Source: Chloroflexota bacterium (GTDB lineage: Bacteria > Chloroflexota > Anaerolineae > Anaerolineales > Villigracilaceae). Taken from it: a stretch of DNA of 64,000 nt. The first letter of the stretch is position 1. Every line of letters begins with the position of its first letter. The stretch lies in the NCBI GenBank assembly GCA_019873655.1, contig JAIOAU010000001.1, forward strand, positions 19,984-83,983, read 5' to 3'. This document shows positions 32,786-41,594 of the stretch, piece by piece. A model generated the notes under the pieces. It saw only the letters and a list, made by a program, of their open reading frames with translations, was not told the origin of the DNA and did no database searches. A program made the position numbers and the translations under genes.

Positions 32786-33885
32786 GCGGCCCTCCGGAAG
32801 CGGCGTTCGGTGCGGTCGCGCTCGGCCTTGCGTTCGAGCGCCAGTTCGATCAGGCGGTCCACCAGTTGCGGATAGGGCAGGCCGGAGGCCTCCCACAGTT
32901 TGGGGTACATGCTGATGGCGGTGAAGCCGGGAATGGTGTTGATCTCGTTCAGGTAAATGCGGCCGGTGTTCTTCTCCAGGAAGAAATCCACCCGCGCCAT
33001 GCCGGCGCAGTCAATGGCCTTGTAGGCGGCGACGGCCAGACGGCGAATCTCCTCCGCCGTCTCTGGCGGGAGCGGGGCCGGGATGAGCAGGCCGGAGGTC
33101 CCGTCGAGGTATTTTGATTCGTACGAATAGAATTCGCGGCTGGGCAGGATTTCGCCCGGCACGGAGGCCTGCGGGGCGTCGTTGCCCAGCACCGAGACCT
33201 CGATTTCGCGCGCCTCCACGCCGCGCTCGACCAGGACGCGCCGGTCGTAGGCGGCCGCTTCGAGCAGGCCCTCGCCCAGGTCGGCCCGGCTGCGGCACTT
33301 GGTGATGCCGACCGAGGACCCCAGGTTGGCCGGTTTGACGAACAACGGGTAGGGGCCGACCGATTCGGCCTGCGCCAGGGCGGCGGACATGTCTTTCTCG
33401 ATCTGCGAGCGCAGGAGGAGGGTCGATTCGACGACCGGCACGCCGATGGCGCGCATGACCTCCTTGAAGATGGCTTTGTCCATGCCGACCGCCGAGCCGG
33501 TCACGCCAGCGCCGACGTAGGCCAGGTCGGCCATTTCGAGCAGGCCCTGCAGGGTGCCGTCCTCGCCGTAGGTGCCGTGCAGGACGGGGAAGACGACGTC
33601 CAGCGGGGTAATTCGTTCCAGGCCGCCCGGATGCAGGGCGTACAGGCCGGGACGCGACGGATCGGGCAGGATGGTGCAGGGAGTCAGACCGGCCGTCTCG
33701 CCGCTTTCCAGGGCTTGACGGGCGTTCGGGCCGGTGAACCAGGCCCCGGCGTGGGTGATTCCGACCTGATGGACCTCGTAACGGGCGGGGTCGAGCACGT
33801 CCAACACCGAGCGCGCCGATTGCAGCGAGACCTCGTGTTCGCCCGATCTTCCACCAAACAGGACGGCGATGCGCATCTTGGTCAT
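32782..33885 (-). CDS. ddl: D-alanine--D-alanine ligase
   Basis: 367 residues. F-G-G-R-S-G-E-H-E-V-S-L at the N-terminus, ATP-grasp centre with V-K-P-A-N-L-G-S-S-V-G-I, and the C-terminal metal-binding N-E-I-N-T-I-P-G-F-T. The enzyme makes the D-Ala-D-Ala dipeptide for the murein precursor. The ATG overlaps the murB stop. A tyrosine/phenylalanine resistance-type switch was not assessed. Confidence 0.95.
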   Translation of the reverse strand: MTKMRIAVLFGGRSGEHEVSLQSARSVLDVLDPARYEVHQVGITHAGAWFTGPNARQALESGETAGLTPCTILPDPSRPGLYALHPGGLERITPLDVVFPVLHGTYGEDGTLQGLLEMADLAYVGAGVTGSAVGMDKAIFKEVMRAIGVPVVESTLLLRSQIEKDMSAALAQAESVGPYPLFVKPANLGSSVGITKCRSRADLGEGLLEAAAYDRRVLVERGVEAREIEVSVLGNDAPQASVPGEILPSREFYSYESKYLDGTSGLLIPAPLPPETAEEIRRLAVAAYKAIDCAGMARVDFFLEKNTGRIYLNEINTIPGFTAISMYPKLWEASGLPYPQLVDRLIELALERKAERDRTERRFRRAA

Positions 33886-34811
33886 GGTTCGTGATCCCAT
33901 TCACCGAGGAGTTCGATTTCGAGTTCGAGTTCGACGCCGAATTTTTGTCGGACGGTCTGACGGGCCAGGTCAATCAGCGCCTTGACGTCGGCGGCGCGGG
34001 TCTGGCCGTGGTTGACGAAGAAGTTGGCGTGCACCGGGCTGATTTCGGCGTTGCCGACGCGCTGGCCCTTGAGGCCGGCGGCCTCGATCAGCCGGCCGGC
34101 ATAATCGCCGGGCGGGTTCTTGAACATCGAACCCATGCTCGCCCCGGGCGGCTGGGTGCTGCGCCGCCGGGCGGAGAATTCGGCCATTTGGCTCCGAATC
34201 GCCTCCGGGTCGCCGCGCTGGAGGGTCAGATGGGCTTTCAGAATCACGGCCGGCAGGCGCTCGCGCTTGAGGCGGCTGACGCGGTAGCCGTATTCCATCC
34301 GTTCGACCGGCCAGGTCTGGCGGCCTGCGCCGCGCAGCAGGAGTTCGACCGAGTGCAGGTTGCCGGCCATGTCGCCGCCGAAGGCCCCGGCGTTGCCGTA
34401 GACCGCGCCGCCCACCGTGCCGGGGACGGTCGCCGCCCATTCCAGGCCGCTCAGCCCCAGGCGCGCCGCCCGCTGGGCGAGGTCGTTGAGGGTGACGCCC
34501 GACTCGGCGGTCACGGTCGGCGGTTCGGCCTGGGTGTGGAATTGAATCAGGCGGGCGCGGTTGACGACGACCACGCCGCGCACGCCGCGGTCGCTGACCA
34601 GCACGTTCGAGCCGCCGCCCAGCAGGACGAAGGGCAGGTCCAGCCCCCAGAGCGTCTCGGCGGCCTGGGCCAGTTCGTCCGCCGAACGCACGAAGAGCAG
34701 GGCGTCGGCCGGACCGCCGATGCGCGCCGACGTGTAACTGGCCAGCGGGACGTTTTCCTGCAGGCGGTCGCCGAAGACGGCGCGGAGGTGGGCGCGGAGC
34801 GATTCTTCCAT
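33882..34811 (-). CDS. murB: UDP-N-acetylenolpyruvoylglucosamine reductase
   Basis: 309 residues. FAD-binding region L-G-G-G-S-N-V-L-V, catalytic region Y-G-N-A-G-A-F-G-G-D, serine block G-S-M-F-K-N-P-P-G-D-Y-A-G, and C-terminal H-A-N-F-F-V-N. It reduces enolpyruvyl-UDP-GlcNAc to UDP-MurNAc. The type II-like loop near G-S-M-F-K-N-P is present. Between murB and murC lies a 64-codon gene. Confidence 0.94.
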   Translation of the reverse strand: MEESLRAHLRAVFGDRLQENVPLASYTSARIGGPADALLFVRSADELAQAAETLWGLDLPFVLLGGGSNVLVSDRGVRGVVVVNRARLIQFHTQAEPPTVTAESGVTLNDLAQRAARLGLSGLEWAATVPGTVGGAVYGNAGAFGGDMAGNLHSVELLLRGAGRQTWPVERMEYGYRVSRLKRERLPAVILKAHLTLQRGDPEAIRSQMAEFSARRRSTQPPGASMGSMFKNPPGDYAGRLIEAAGLKGQRVGNAEISPVHANFFVNHGQTRAADVKALIDLARQTVRQKFGVELELEIELLGEWDHEP

Positions 34812-34834
34812 AACGGCGCGGCGGAATGAGCGGG

Positions 34835-35029
34835 CTAGAAGTAACCTCCGTGGCCTTCCTGGCTCTTGAGATAGCCGATCAGTTTGTGGACGGCTTTGCG
34901 CATCTCCTCGGACGGCTGTTCGCCGGGTTTGCGGCGGAGCGGGTCGGGGGAGGGGATGTCGCCCAGCACCATTTTGATCGGCGGCAGGGCCAGGGTGTCG
35001 GACTTGAAGACGCGGGTTTTCTTAGTCAT
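34835..35029 (-). CDS. Small conserved-looking protein between murB and murC, unknown function
   Basis: 64 residues, charged and soluble, with a conserved-looking proline patch (L-G-D-I-P-S-P-D-P-L-R-R-K-P-G-E-Q) and a helical C-terminal end finishing G-H-G-G-Y-F. It overlaps the 3' end of murC by eight bases and has GAGGTT upstream of the ATG, so translation is coupled. I recognise no family. Its fixed place in the operon argues that it is real. Confidence 0.6.
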   Translation of the reverse strand: MTKKTRVFKSDTLALPPIKMVLGDIPSPDPLRRKPGEQPSEEMRKAVHKLIGYLKSQEGHGGYF

Positions 35030-36419
35030 GCGGAACCTCGCTTTCTGTAAGACGCGCCAGCACCTGGGCGCTGATTTGATCGGCGTCGCCGGCGGACAGG
35101 ACGAGCAGGACGTCGCCGGGACGGAGGTGGTCGAGCAGATACGCGCTGACCTCGCCGAGGTCGGCGATGAAGCGCGCGGCGGGGTGTTTCATGGCTGCCA
35201 CGAGTTGCCCGGCCGAAAACTCTTGCTTGGGTTCGCGGGCGGCGTAGACTTCGGTGACGATGACCTGGTCGGCGTCCTCGAAGGCCTGGACGAAGTCGTC
35301 GAAGAGGGCGAGCGTCCGCGAATAGGTGTGCGGCTGCCAGACGGCCCACAGGCGCCGGCCCGGATAGCGGGCGCGGGCGGCCGAGAGCGTGGCGCGGATT
35401 TCGGTCGGATGGTGCGCATAGTCATCCACGATGGTCACGCCGCCCCGGTCGCCGCGCACCTCGAAGCGGCGGCCGGTGCCGCTGAACGCGCCCAGCGCCT
35501 CGGCGGCCTGGTCGAGCGGGACGCCCACCATCTGGCTGACAGTCAGCGCCGCCAGCGCGTTGCGAACGTTGTGCAGGCCGGGCACTTGCAGATCGACGAT
35601 GGCCGACTTGCCGATGATCGAGGCGCTGAAAGTGAAACCGCCGCGCTCGTTGGCGACCAGCATGGTGGCGAAGGAATCCGGCTTGCGGGAGCAATCGGGC
35701 GCTTTGGGGCGCAAACCGTAGGCGAGCACGTTCTGGCCGTGTTTCTCGATTTCGGCTATCAGGCGGCAGGCGCCGGGGTCTTCGACGCAGGCCACCAGGA
35801 CGCCGTCGGGCGGGAGCAGGCGGGCGAAGTCCAGGAAGGCCTGCTGGAAGTCCTCGGGCGTGGGGTAACAATCGGGGTGGTCGTGTTCGATGTTGGTGAT
35901 GACTTCGATGACCGGTTTGAGGCCGAGGAACATGTGGTCGTACTCATCGGCTTCGACGACGAAGAAATCGCCTTCGCCGGCGCGGGCGTTGACGCCCAGG
36001 TTGTTGAGCACGCCGCCGACGATGAAGGTCGGGTCGGTCTTGGCGGCGCTCAGAATCCAGGCGATCATGGCGGTGGTGGTGGTCTTGCCGTGCGTACCGG
36101 CGACTGCGATGCCGGTGCGGCCGGTCATCAATTCGCCCAGGAAGTCGGCCCGCTTCAACACCGGGATTCCGGCGGCGCGGGCGGCGACGACCTCGGGGTT
36201 GTCATCGGGCACTGCTGAGGAGCGCACCACCACATCGGCGGCGGCGACGTTCTCGGGGCGGTGGCCGATCATGATGGTCGCGCCCGCCGCCTCGAGGTCG
36301 CGCAGGATGGGCGCGGCCAGGCGATCCGAGCCGCTCACCCGGTATCCCATCTCCAACAGGACGCGGGCGATGGCCGAGAGGCCGCTTCCACCGATGCCGA
36401 TGAGGTGAACGTGCTTCAT
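35022..36419 (-). CDS. murC: UDP-N-acetylmuramate--L-alanine ligase
   Basis: 465 residues. N-terminal Rossmann motif G-I-G-G-S-G-L-S-A-I-A, ATP loop G-T-H-G-K-T-T-T, then E-A-D-E-Y-D and D-D-Y-A-H-H-P-T-E, which distinguish MurC. It adds L-Ala to UDP-MurNAc. AGGAGCAGG lies directly before the ATG; eight upstream codons are excluded. It follows cvpA by seven bases. Confidence 0.96.
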   Translation of the reverse strand: MKHVHLIGIGGSGLSAIARVLLEMGYRVSGSDRLAAPILRDLEAAGATIMIGHRPENVAAADVVVRSSAVPDDNPEVVAARAAGIPVLKRADFLGELMTGRTGIAVAGTHGKTTTTAMIAWILSAAKTDPTFIVGGVLNNLGVNARAGEGDFFVVEADEYDHMFLGLKPVIEVITNIEHDHPDCYPTPEDFQQAFLDFARLLPPDGVLVACVEDPGACRLIAEIEKHGQNVLAYGLRPKAPDCSRKPDSFATMLVANERGGFTFSASIIGKSAIVDLQVPGLHNVRNALAALTVSQMVGVPLDQAAEALGAFSGTGRRFEVRGDRGGVTIVDDYAHHPTEIRATLSAARARYPGRRLWAVWQPHTYSRTLALFDDFVQAFEDADQVIVTEVYAAREPKQEFSAGQLVAAMKHPAARFIADLGEVSAYLLDHLRPGDVLLVLSAGDADQISAQVLARLTESEVPHD

Positions 36420-36426
36420 CCTGCTC

Positions 36427-36957
36427 CTAGATGAACACCACAATGACGAAGATAAACGCCAGCACGACGGCGAAGTAAATCGTCGGTTCGCCCATCACGC
36501 GCGGCGGCAGGTATTCGATGAGTTTCAGGGCGGCCTCGCCCATAGGGGTGTCGGGGATGGGCGGGGTGATGGCGGCGACGGGGTATTGGGCGTTGTGCAT
36601 GAAGTACCAGATCGAACCGACAATCAGGTAGCCGTTCAGAGCGCCCAGGAAGATGCCCAGCAGCGTGTCTTGCAGTTTCTCGCGCGTCATCTTGGCGGCG
36701 AAGCGCGGGATGTTGGGCGTCTGGTAGCCGAAGAAGACCAGGACGATGACGATGATGGCGCGCAGCCAGAACGAAAATTTGAGGTCGTTGGCCATCAAGT
36801 TCGAAATGAACAAGACGTACCTTTGGAGGAGGGCGACGAAGGTCAGGGCCAGGATGACGCTGAAGGAGACCAGCAGTTCGCGCGCCCAGCCGCGCATCGC
36901 GCCGATGACGCCGAAGAGCACCACGTACATCCAGAAAATGAAGGTCAGGCTAACCAC
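36427..36957 (-). CDS. CvpA family membrane protein
   Basis: 176 residues and four hydrophobic helices, with G-A-M-R-G-W-A-R-E-L-L-V-S-F-S-V matching the CvpA signature region after helix 1. CvpA is linked to colicin V production and envelope stress in other bacteria; its biochemical role is unclear. The GTG start has GAGAGG upstream and overlaps the murG end by eight bases. Location within the dcw cluster between murG and murC is not typical of model organisms. Confidence 0.7.
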   Translation of the reverse strand: MVSLTFIFWMYVVLFGVIGAMRGWARELLVSFSVILALTFVALLQRYVLFISNLMANDLKFSFWLRAIIVIVLVFFGYQTPNIPRFAAKMTREKLQDTLLGIFLGALNGYLIVGSIWYFMHNAQYPVAAITPPIPDTPMGEAALKLIEYLPPRVMGEPTIYFAVVLAFIFVIVVFI

Positions 36958-38050
36958 GGTTTCCTCTCCTCTTCTCGGCCAGGGCCAGGAGTTCACCGGC
37001 AATCTCTTTCGCCGCTCGCGGATGGGCTAACTTTCGCATGCAGGCCCGCATCGATTCCAGCCGCTCCGGCGTTTGCAGCAGGGCGCGCACGGTGGGCAGG
37101 AGGGTCTCGCTCAGGCGGCTGTCTTCCAGGGTCACCGCCGCGCCTTTGTGGGTCAGATAGGCGGCGTTGACTTTTTGGTAGCGCCAGGCGTGGGGGTAGG
37201 GGACCAGAATGGCCGGCAGGCCAAAGAGCGGGTACTCGCCGAGGACTGAGGCCCCGCCGCGCGAGAGCGCCAGGTCGGCGGCGGCCAGGACGGCGCCCAT
37301 TTCCTCGTGCAGGTAAGGATAGACGTGATACCGCGCCTGTTGGGCCTCGCTCAGGTCGCGGGTGCGCGCCTCGACCTCCGGCCAGTCGAGTTCGCCGGTG
37401 ATGTGCACCACCTGGGTCAGTTCGAGCAGTTCCGGCAGGGCGTTCAGCAGGGCCTGGTTGATGGAACGCGCCCCCTTCGAGCCGCCGGCGACGAGCAGGA
37501 CCGGCTCCGTCTCGCTCAGCCCCAGGGTCTGGCGGCCGGTCTGACGCGTCCAGCCGGTCAATTCGCGGCGGACGGGGTAGCCGGTCACCCGCAGACGATG
37601 GGGGCCGCGGAAGAAGCGCGTCGACTCCTCGACGGTGAGGCAGATGCGGCGGGCAAAGCGCCCCAGGGTGCGCAGCGCCAGGCCGGGTTCGATATCCGGC
37701 ACGTAGAGCAGGCTGGGGATTCGCCAGCCGGCCAGCGCCATCGGCACGGCCACATAACCGCCGGTGAAGAACAGCACGTCCGGGCGGTACTCGTCCAGGA
37801 TGCGGCGGGCGGCGAAGTAACCGCGCGTCAGCCGCCAGAGGTTGCGCGGCAGGGCGCGCAGGCCCACGCCGTGGATTCCGGCGGCCGGAATGGCTTTGAA
37901 AGGCACGCCGGCCCGCGCGACCAGCCCGGCCTCCATGCCGCCTTCTCCGCCTACCCACAGCGTCTCGGCGCGATCATTCAGGGCTTGCAGGACGGCGAGG
38001 GCGGGATAGACGCCGCCGCCGGTCCCGCCGGCGCAAATCAACAGCCGCAC
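36950..38050 (-). CDS. murG: UDP-GlcNAc:undecaprenyl-PP-MurNAc-pentapeptide GlcNAc transferase
   Basis: 366 residues, GT-B fold. N-terminal G-G-T-G-G-G-V-Y-P-A motif, middle G-G-S-K-G-A-R-S-I-N-Q, and donor site S-R-G-G-A-S-V-L-G-E. The enzyme makes lipid II on the cytoplasmic membrane face. Start is GTG with GGAGG upstream. It overlaps the ftsW reading frame by 77 bases. Confidence 0.95.
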   Translation of the reverse strand: MRLLICAGGTGGGVYPALAVLQALNDRAETLWVGGEGGMEAGLVARAGVPFKAIPAAGIHGVGLRALPRNLWRLTRGYFAARRILDEYRPDVLFFTGGYVAVPMALAGWRIPSLLYVPDIEPGLALRTLGRFARRICLTVEESTRFFRGPHRLRVTGYPVRRELTGWTRQTGRQTLGLSETEPVLLVAGGSKGARSINQALLNALPELLELTQVVHITGELDWPEVEARTRDLSEAQQARYHVYPYLHEEMGAVLAAADLALSRGGASVLGEYPLFGLPAILVPYPHAWRYQKVNAAYLTHKGAAVTLEDSRLSETLLPTVRALLQTPERLESMRACMRKLAHPRAAKEIAGELLALAEKRRGNRG

Positions 38051-39236
38051 GGTACGACCTCCAAGTAGTATCCGCCGGGACGAGGCCCAGGGCGGTGGAA
38101 CGCGAAACGCTCAACAGGATTCCGATCGCGGCCAGCGAGGAAATCAGGCTCGAGCCGCCGGCGCTGATAAAGGGCAGGGCGTTGCCGGCGAAAGGCAGCA
38201 GTCCGACCATGACGGCCATGTTGATGCCCGCTTCGATGACGATCCAGACCGTCGCGCCGCCGGCCAGCAGGGCGCCGAGCATGTCGGGAGCCTGAGCGGC
38301 GATCTTCAGGCCGCGCCACAAGATGATTCCGTACAGCAGGAACAATCCCAGCGCGCCCGCCAGGCCGAGTTCTTCGACCACGACGGCGAAGATGCTGTCG
38401 GTGGGAGGCACCGGCAGGCCGGTCAACTTGGTGCTGGCCCGCCCGATTCCGACCCCGAACCAGCCGCCGCGGATGATCGCGCCCAGCGAACGCCGTACCT
38501 GGTAGTCGGATTGGATCGGGTCGCGCAGACCGGCCAGGTAAGAGGCCAGGCGCGCCCGGCCGGTGGCGCTGAATTGCACTACCAGCCAGCCGACCGCCAG
38601 GGCGACCAGCATGAACAGGACCATCTGACGCAATTCCCCGCCAGCCAGGAAGAAGAGGATGCCGCCCAGCATGAAGATGGTGATGGTGGCGCTCAAGTCG
38701 GGCTGGATGTAGATCAGGCCGCCGACGATGCCCAGGATGACGGCCAGGGGGATCAAGCCCAGTTGGGCGTCGTGCAGATGCTCGCGCTTGCTGTATAACC
38801 AGACGGAGAGGTAGATGATGGTCACCAGTTTGGCCAATTCGGAGGGCTGCACCGAGCCGCCGAAGAAGGAACGCACCGCCCCGAAGCGCACCTCGTTGTT
38901 GATGAGCACGCCGATGAGCAGCAGGATGGTGACTCCCATGACCGGGACGGCCAGTTTGCGCCAGATGCGGTAATCGCTGCGCGCCAGAACTGCGCAGATG
39001 ACCGCCCCGATCACCATCCACAGCACCTGCTTCTTGAACATGTAACCGGGGTCTTCGTACACCAGCAGCGAGAAGTCGGCGCTGGCCGAATAGAGCATCA
39101 GCAGGCCGAAGAGGCCCAGGGCAATCACCGCCAGCAGGAGGGGGATATCCAGGCCGATGGGAGCGGGACGGCGGACGGCTGCGGCCGCCTTGGGCGTCCC
39201 TGGAGTGGAGGGATTCACGAAAGTTCCGATACCCAT
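37974..39236 (-). CDS. ftsW: Septal SEDS glycosyltransferase FtsW
   Basis: 420 residues and about ten membrane helices. SEDS landmarks: L-M-L-Y-S-A-S in helix 1, G-G-S-V-Q-P-S-E-L-A-K, I-Q-P-D-L-S-A-T, and the final P-F-I-S-A-G-G-S-S. It polymerises lipid II at the septum with FtsI. The last ~25 residues (an Arg-rich tail) are encoded inside the murG start region, an unusually long overlap. ATG preferred over an upstream TTG. Confidence 0.92.
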   Translation of the reverse strand: MGIGTFVNPSTPGTPKAAAAVRRPAPIGLDIPLLLAVIALGLFGLLMLYSASADFSLLVYEDPGYMFKKQVLWMVIGAVICAVLARSDYRIWRKLAVPVMGVTILLLIGVLINNEVRFGAVRSFFGGSVQPSELAKLVTIIYLSVWLYSKREHLHDAQLGLIPLAVILGIVGGLIYIQPDLSATITIFMLGGILFFLAGGELRQMVLFMLVALAVGWLVVQFSATGRARLASYLAGLRDPIQSDYQVRRSLGAIIRGGWFGVGIGRASTKLTGLPVPPTDSIFAVVVEELGLAGALGLFLLYGIILWRGLKIAAQAPDMLGALLAGGATVWIVIEAGINMAVMVGLLPFAGNALPFISAGGSSLISSLAAIGILLSVSRSTALGLVPADTTWRSYRAAVDLRRRDRRRRLSRPRRPASPE

Positions 39237-40600
39237 TTGCAAAACGCCTCTCCGCGTTCTTCGAAATCGCGGAATTCATCGAAGGAAGTGCCGCCCGGCG
39301 ACAGGAGGACAACCCGGCCAGGTTGGGCGAGTTGGGCCGCCGTCTCGACCGCGGCGCGCAGATTGGGGCAGCGATGCAGGCCAAAGGTCCGCCCGCGGCG
39401 CGCCTGTTCGAGGACGGCTTCGATCTTGGCGGCCGCCTCGCCGAACAGAATGACCTGTTCCACGCGCTGGGCGACCAGTTCGGCCAGCGATTCCCAGGGC
39501 AGGTTTTTGTCGCGGCCGCCCAGCAGGAGGATGATCGGTTCTTCGAAAGAGCGGATGGCGGCCATCGTCCGCTCGGGGGCGGTGGCGATTGAGTCGTTGT
39601 ACCAGGCCGCGCCGCGGTAGGTGCGCACGTATTGCAGGCGATGGGGCACGCCGCTGAAATCCTGCACGCCGGCCGGGATGGCGCGGCGGGGCAGGCCGGC
39701 GGCGCAGGCGATGGCGCAGGCGGCCATGACGTTCAGGCGGTTATGCTCGCCGCGCAGGCGGATGGTATCCTGCTTGAGCAGAGCCGATTCTTTCCCGGCG
39801 ACGCGCAGGTAAATACGCCCTCTGCGTAAGAAGACCCCGTCGCCGTCTTCGGGCAGGGGAGTGAAGCCGAAGGACAGCAGCCGCCCGCGCGCCTGGCCGC
39901 GCAGCCCCCAGGCGCCGGGATCGTCGCGGCCGAGGATGGCAATGTCGTCGGCGCGCTGGAAGGTCAGGATGCGGGCCTTGGCGGCGGTGTAGGCTTCCAT
40001 CGTGCCGTGACGGTCGAGGTGATTGGGGGTGATGTTCAAGACGGCGGCGATGTTGGGCGAGAGGGTCATCTGTTCGAGTTGAAAACTGGAGATTTCCAGG
40101 ATGGCCAGGTCGTCGGGGCGCATTTCGTCCACGTAATTCAGCAGCGGGTCGCCGATGTTGCCGCCGACGTAGACGCGCCGCTGGCTGCCCTCGAAGGCGG
40201 CCCGGGCGATGCGTCCGACCAGGCTGGTGGTGGTCGTCTTGCCGGCCGAGCCGGTGATGCCGATGGTCGGGCAGGGGACGGCCTCCATGAACACCTGGGT
40301 GTCATTGGTCAGCGGCAGGCCGCGCCGGAGCGCCTCCTGCACCAACGGCAGGGTGAGCGGAATGCCGCCCGAGATGCACAGCACGTCGGTCGCGTCGAGC
40401 AGGCTGAGCGGATGGTCGCCGAACACCCAGCGGATGGGCAGGTCGGCCAAAGCGGCCTGGGCGGAGACCATCTCCTCGGCGGCGCGGCGGTCGTTCAGGG
40501 TCACGAGCGCGCCGTGACGCGCCAGGTAGCGCGCCGCCGCCTGTCCCTGACGGGCGCCTCCCAGGATGGTCACGCGTTTGCCGTTCCAGTCTGTCGTCAT
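39215..40600 (-). CDS. murD: UDP-N-acetylmuramoylalanine--D-glutamate ligase
   Basis: 461 residues. Rossmann motif L-G-G-A-R-Q-G-Q-A-A-A, ATP loop G-I-T-G-S-A-G-K-T-T-T, E-I-S-S-F-Q-L-E and N-D-S-I-A-T. These define MurD. It adds D-Glu to UDP-MurNAc-L-Ala. The end overlaps the ftsW start by 22 bases and its start is one base from the mraY end. No strong ribosome-binding site precedes the ATG. Confidence 0.95.
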   Translation of the reverse strand: MTTDWNGKRVTILGGARQGQAAARYLARHGALVTLNDRRAAEEMVSAQAALADLPIRWVFGDHPLSLLDATDVLCISGGIPLTLPLVQEALRRGLPLTNDTQVFMEAVPCPTIGITGSAGKTTTTSLVGRIARAAFEGSQRRVYVGGNIGDPLLNYVDEMRPDDLAILEISSFQLEQMTLSPNIAAVLNITPNHLDRHGTMEAYTAAKARILTFQRADDIAILGRDDPGAWGLRGQARGRLLSFGFTPLPEDGDGVFLRRGRIYLRVAGKESALLKQDTIRLRGEHNRLNVMAACAIACAAGLPRRAIPAGVQDFSGVPHRLQYVRTYRGAAWYNDSIATAPERTMAAIRSFEEPIILLLGGRDKNLPWESLAELVAQRVEQVILFGEAAAKIEAVLEQARRGRTFGLHRCPNLRAAVETAAQLAQPGRVVLLSPGGTSFDEFRDFEERGEAFCKWVSELS

Positions 40601-40601
40601 C

Positions 40602-41594
40602 TCACACCAGCGCCAGTCCTACGCCCAGCATGGCTCCCAAAAGGCCGATCAGCCAGAAACGCTGCACGATTTGCATCTCCGACCAACCCAAGAGTTCGAA
40701 GTGCAGATGGATGGGGGCCATTTTGAAGAAGCGGCGGCCTTTGGTCGCCTTGAAGTACAAAATCTGAATCACGTCGCTCAGCGCCTCGCTGAAGGGGATG
40801 ACGGCGATGATGGGCAGCAGCGCCCACTGGCCGGTCATCAGGGCGATGACGGCGATCGAAGCGCCCAGCGAGAGCGAACCGGTGTCGCCCATGAACAATT
40901 GGGCGGGGTGCACATTGAACCATAGGAAGCCGAACAGCGCGCCGACCATGGTGAAACAGAAGCGGGCGATGAAGACCTGGCCTTGCATGATGGCAATTCC
41001 GCCGTAAGCGGCGAAGATGGTGGCCGAGATGAGTCCGGCCAGACCGTCCAGCCCGTCGGTGAAATTGATGGCGTTGGTCATGCTGACGATGACGAAGGCG
41101 GCGATGGGGACGTACCAGACGCCCAGTTCGATTTCGCCCTGATGGCCCGGCAGGAACAAATCGGGTACATCGAGGATGTACTTGAGGGCAAAAGCCACGC
41201 CCAGCGCCAGCACGATTTGCGCCAGGAATTTGGTGCGGATGCGCAACCCACTGCCCTTGCGCCGGCCGCGAATGCCCTCCCAATCGTCCAGCGCGCCCAG
41301 CGCGGCGTAGACGAACATGGCGGCCAGCGGCACCAGTACCGAGCGGCCGAGCACTTTCATGCCGATCAGACTGGCGGCGTTGAGCAAGATCGTCAGCATG
41401 GCCACCGGCAGGATGATCATCACGCCGCCCATGGTGGGCGTGCCCATCTTGGTGAAATGCCGTCCCGGCTCCTCGACGCGGATGATTTTGCCGATCTTGA
41501 AGTGGCGCAGGATGCGCAAGAGCGGCCCGCCCCAGATGACGGTCATCATGAAGGCCAGGCTGGCCAGGCTCAGGACAAAGGGCGTTTCGCTCAT
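40602..41594 (-). CDS. mraY: Phospho-MurNAc-pentapeptide transferase
   Basis: 330 residues and ten membrane helices. G-T-P-T-M-G-G-V near residue 50, N-A-I-N-F-T-D-G-L-D-G-L-A-G with the catalytic aspartates, and M-G-D-T-G-S-L-S-L-G. MraY forms lipid I. The ATG overlaps the murF stop (ATGA); an upstream in-frame extension of 42 codons lies inside murF and is rejected. Confidence 0.95.
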   Translation of the reverse strand: MSETPFVLSLASLAFMMTVIWGGPLLRILRHFKIGKIIRVEEPGRHFTKMGTPTMGGVMIILPVAMLTILLNAASLIGMKVLGRSVLVPLAAMFVYAALGALDDWEGIRGRRKGSGLRIRTKFLAQIVLALGVAFALKYILDVPDLFLPGHQGEIELGVWYVPIAAFVIVSMTNAINFTDGLDGLAGLISATIFAAYGGIAIMQGQVFIARFCFTMVGALFGFLWFNVHPAQLFMGDTGSLSLGASIAVIALMTGQWALLPIIAVIPFSEALSDVIQILYFKATKGRRFFKMAPIHLHFELLGWSEMQIVQRFWLIGLLGAMLGVGLALV

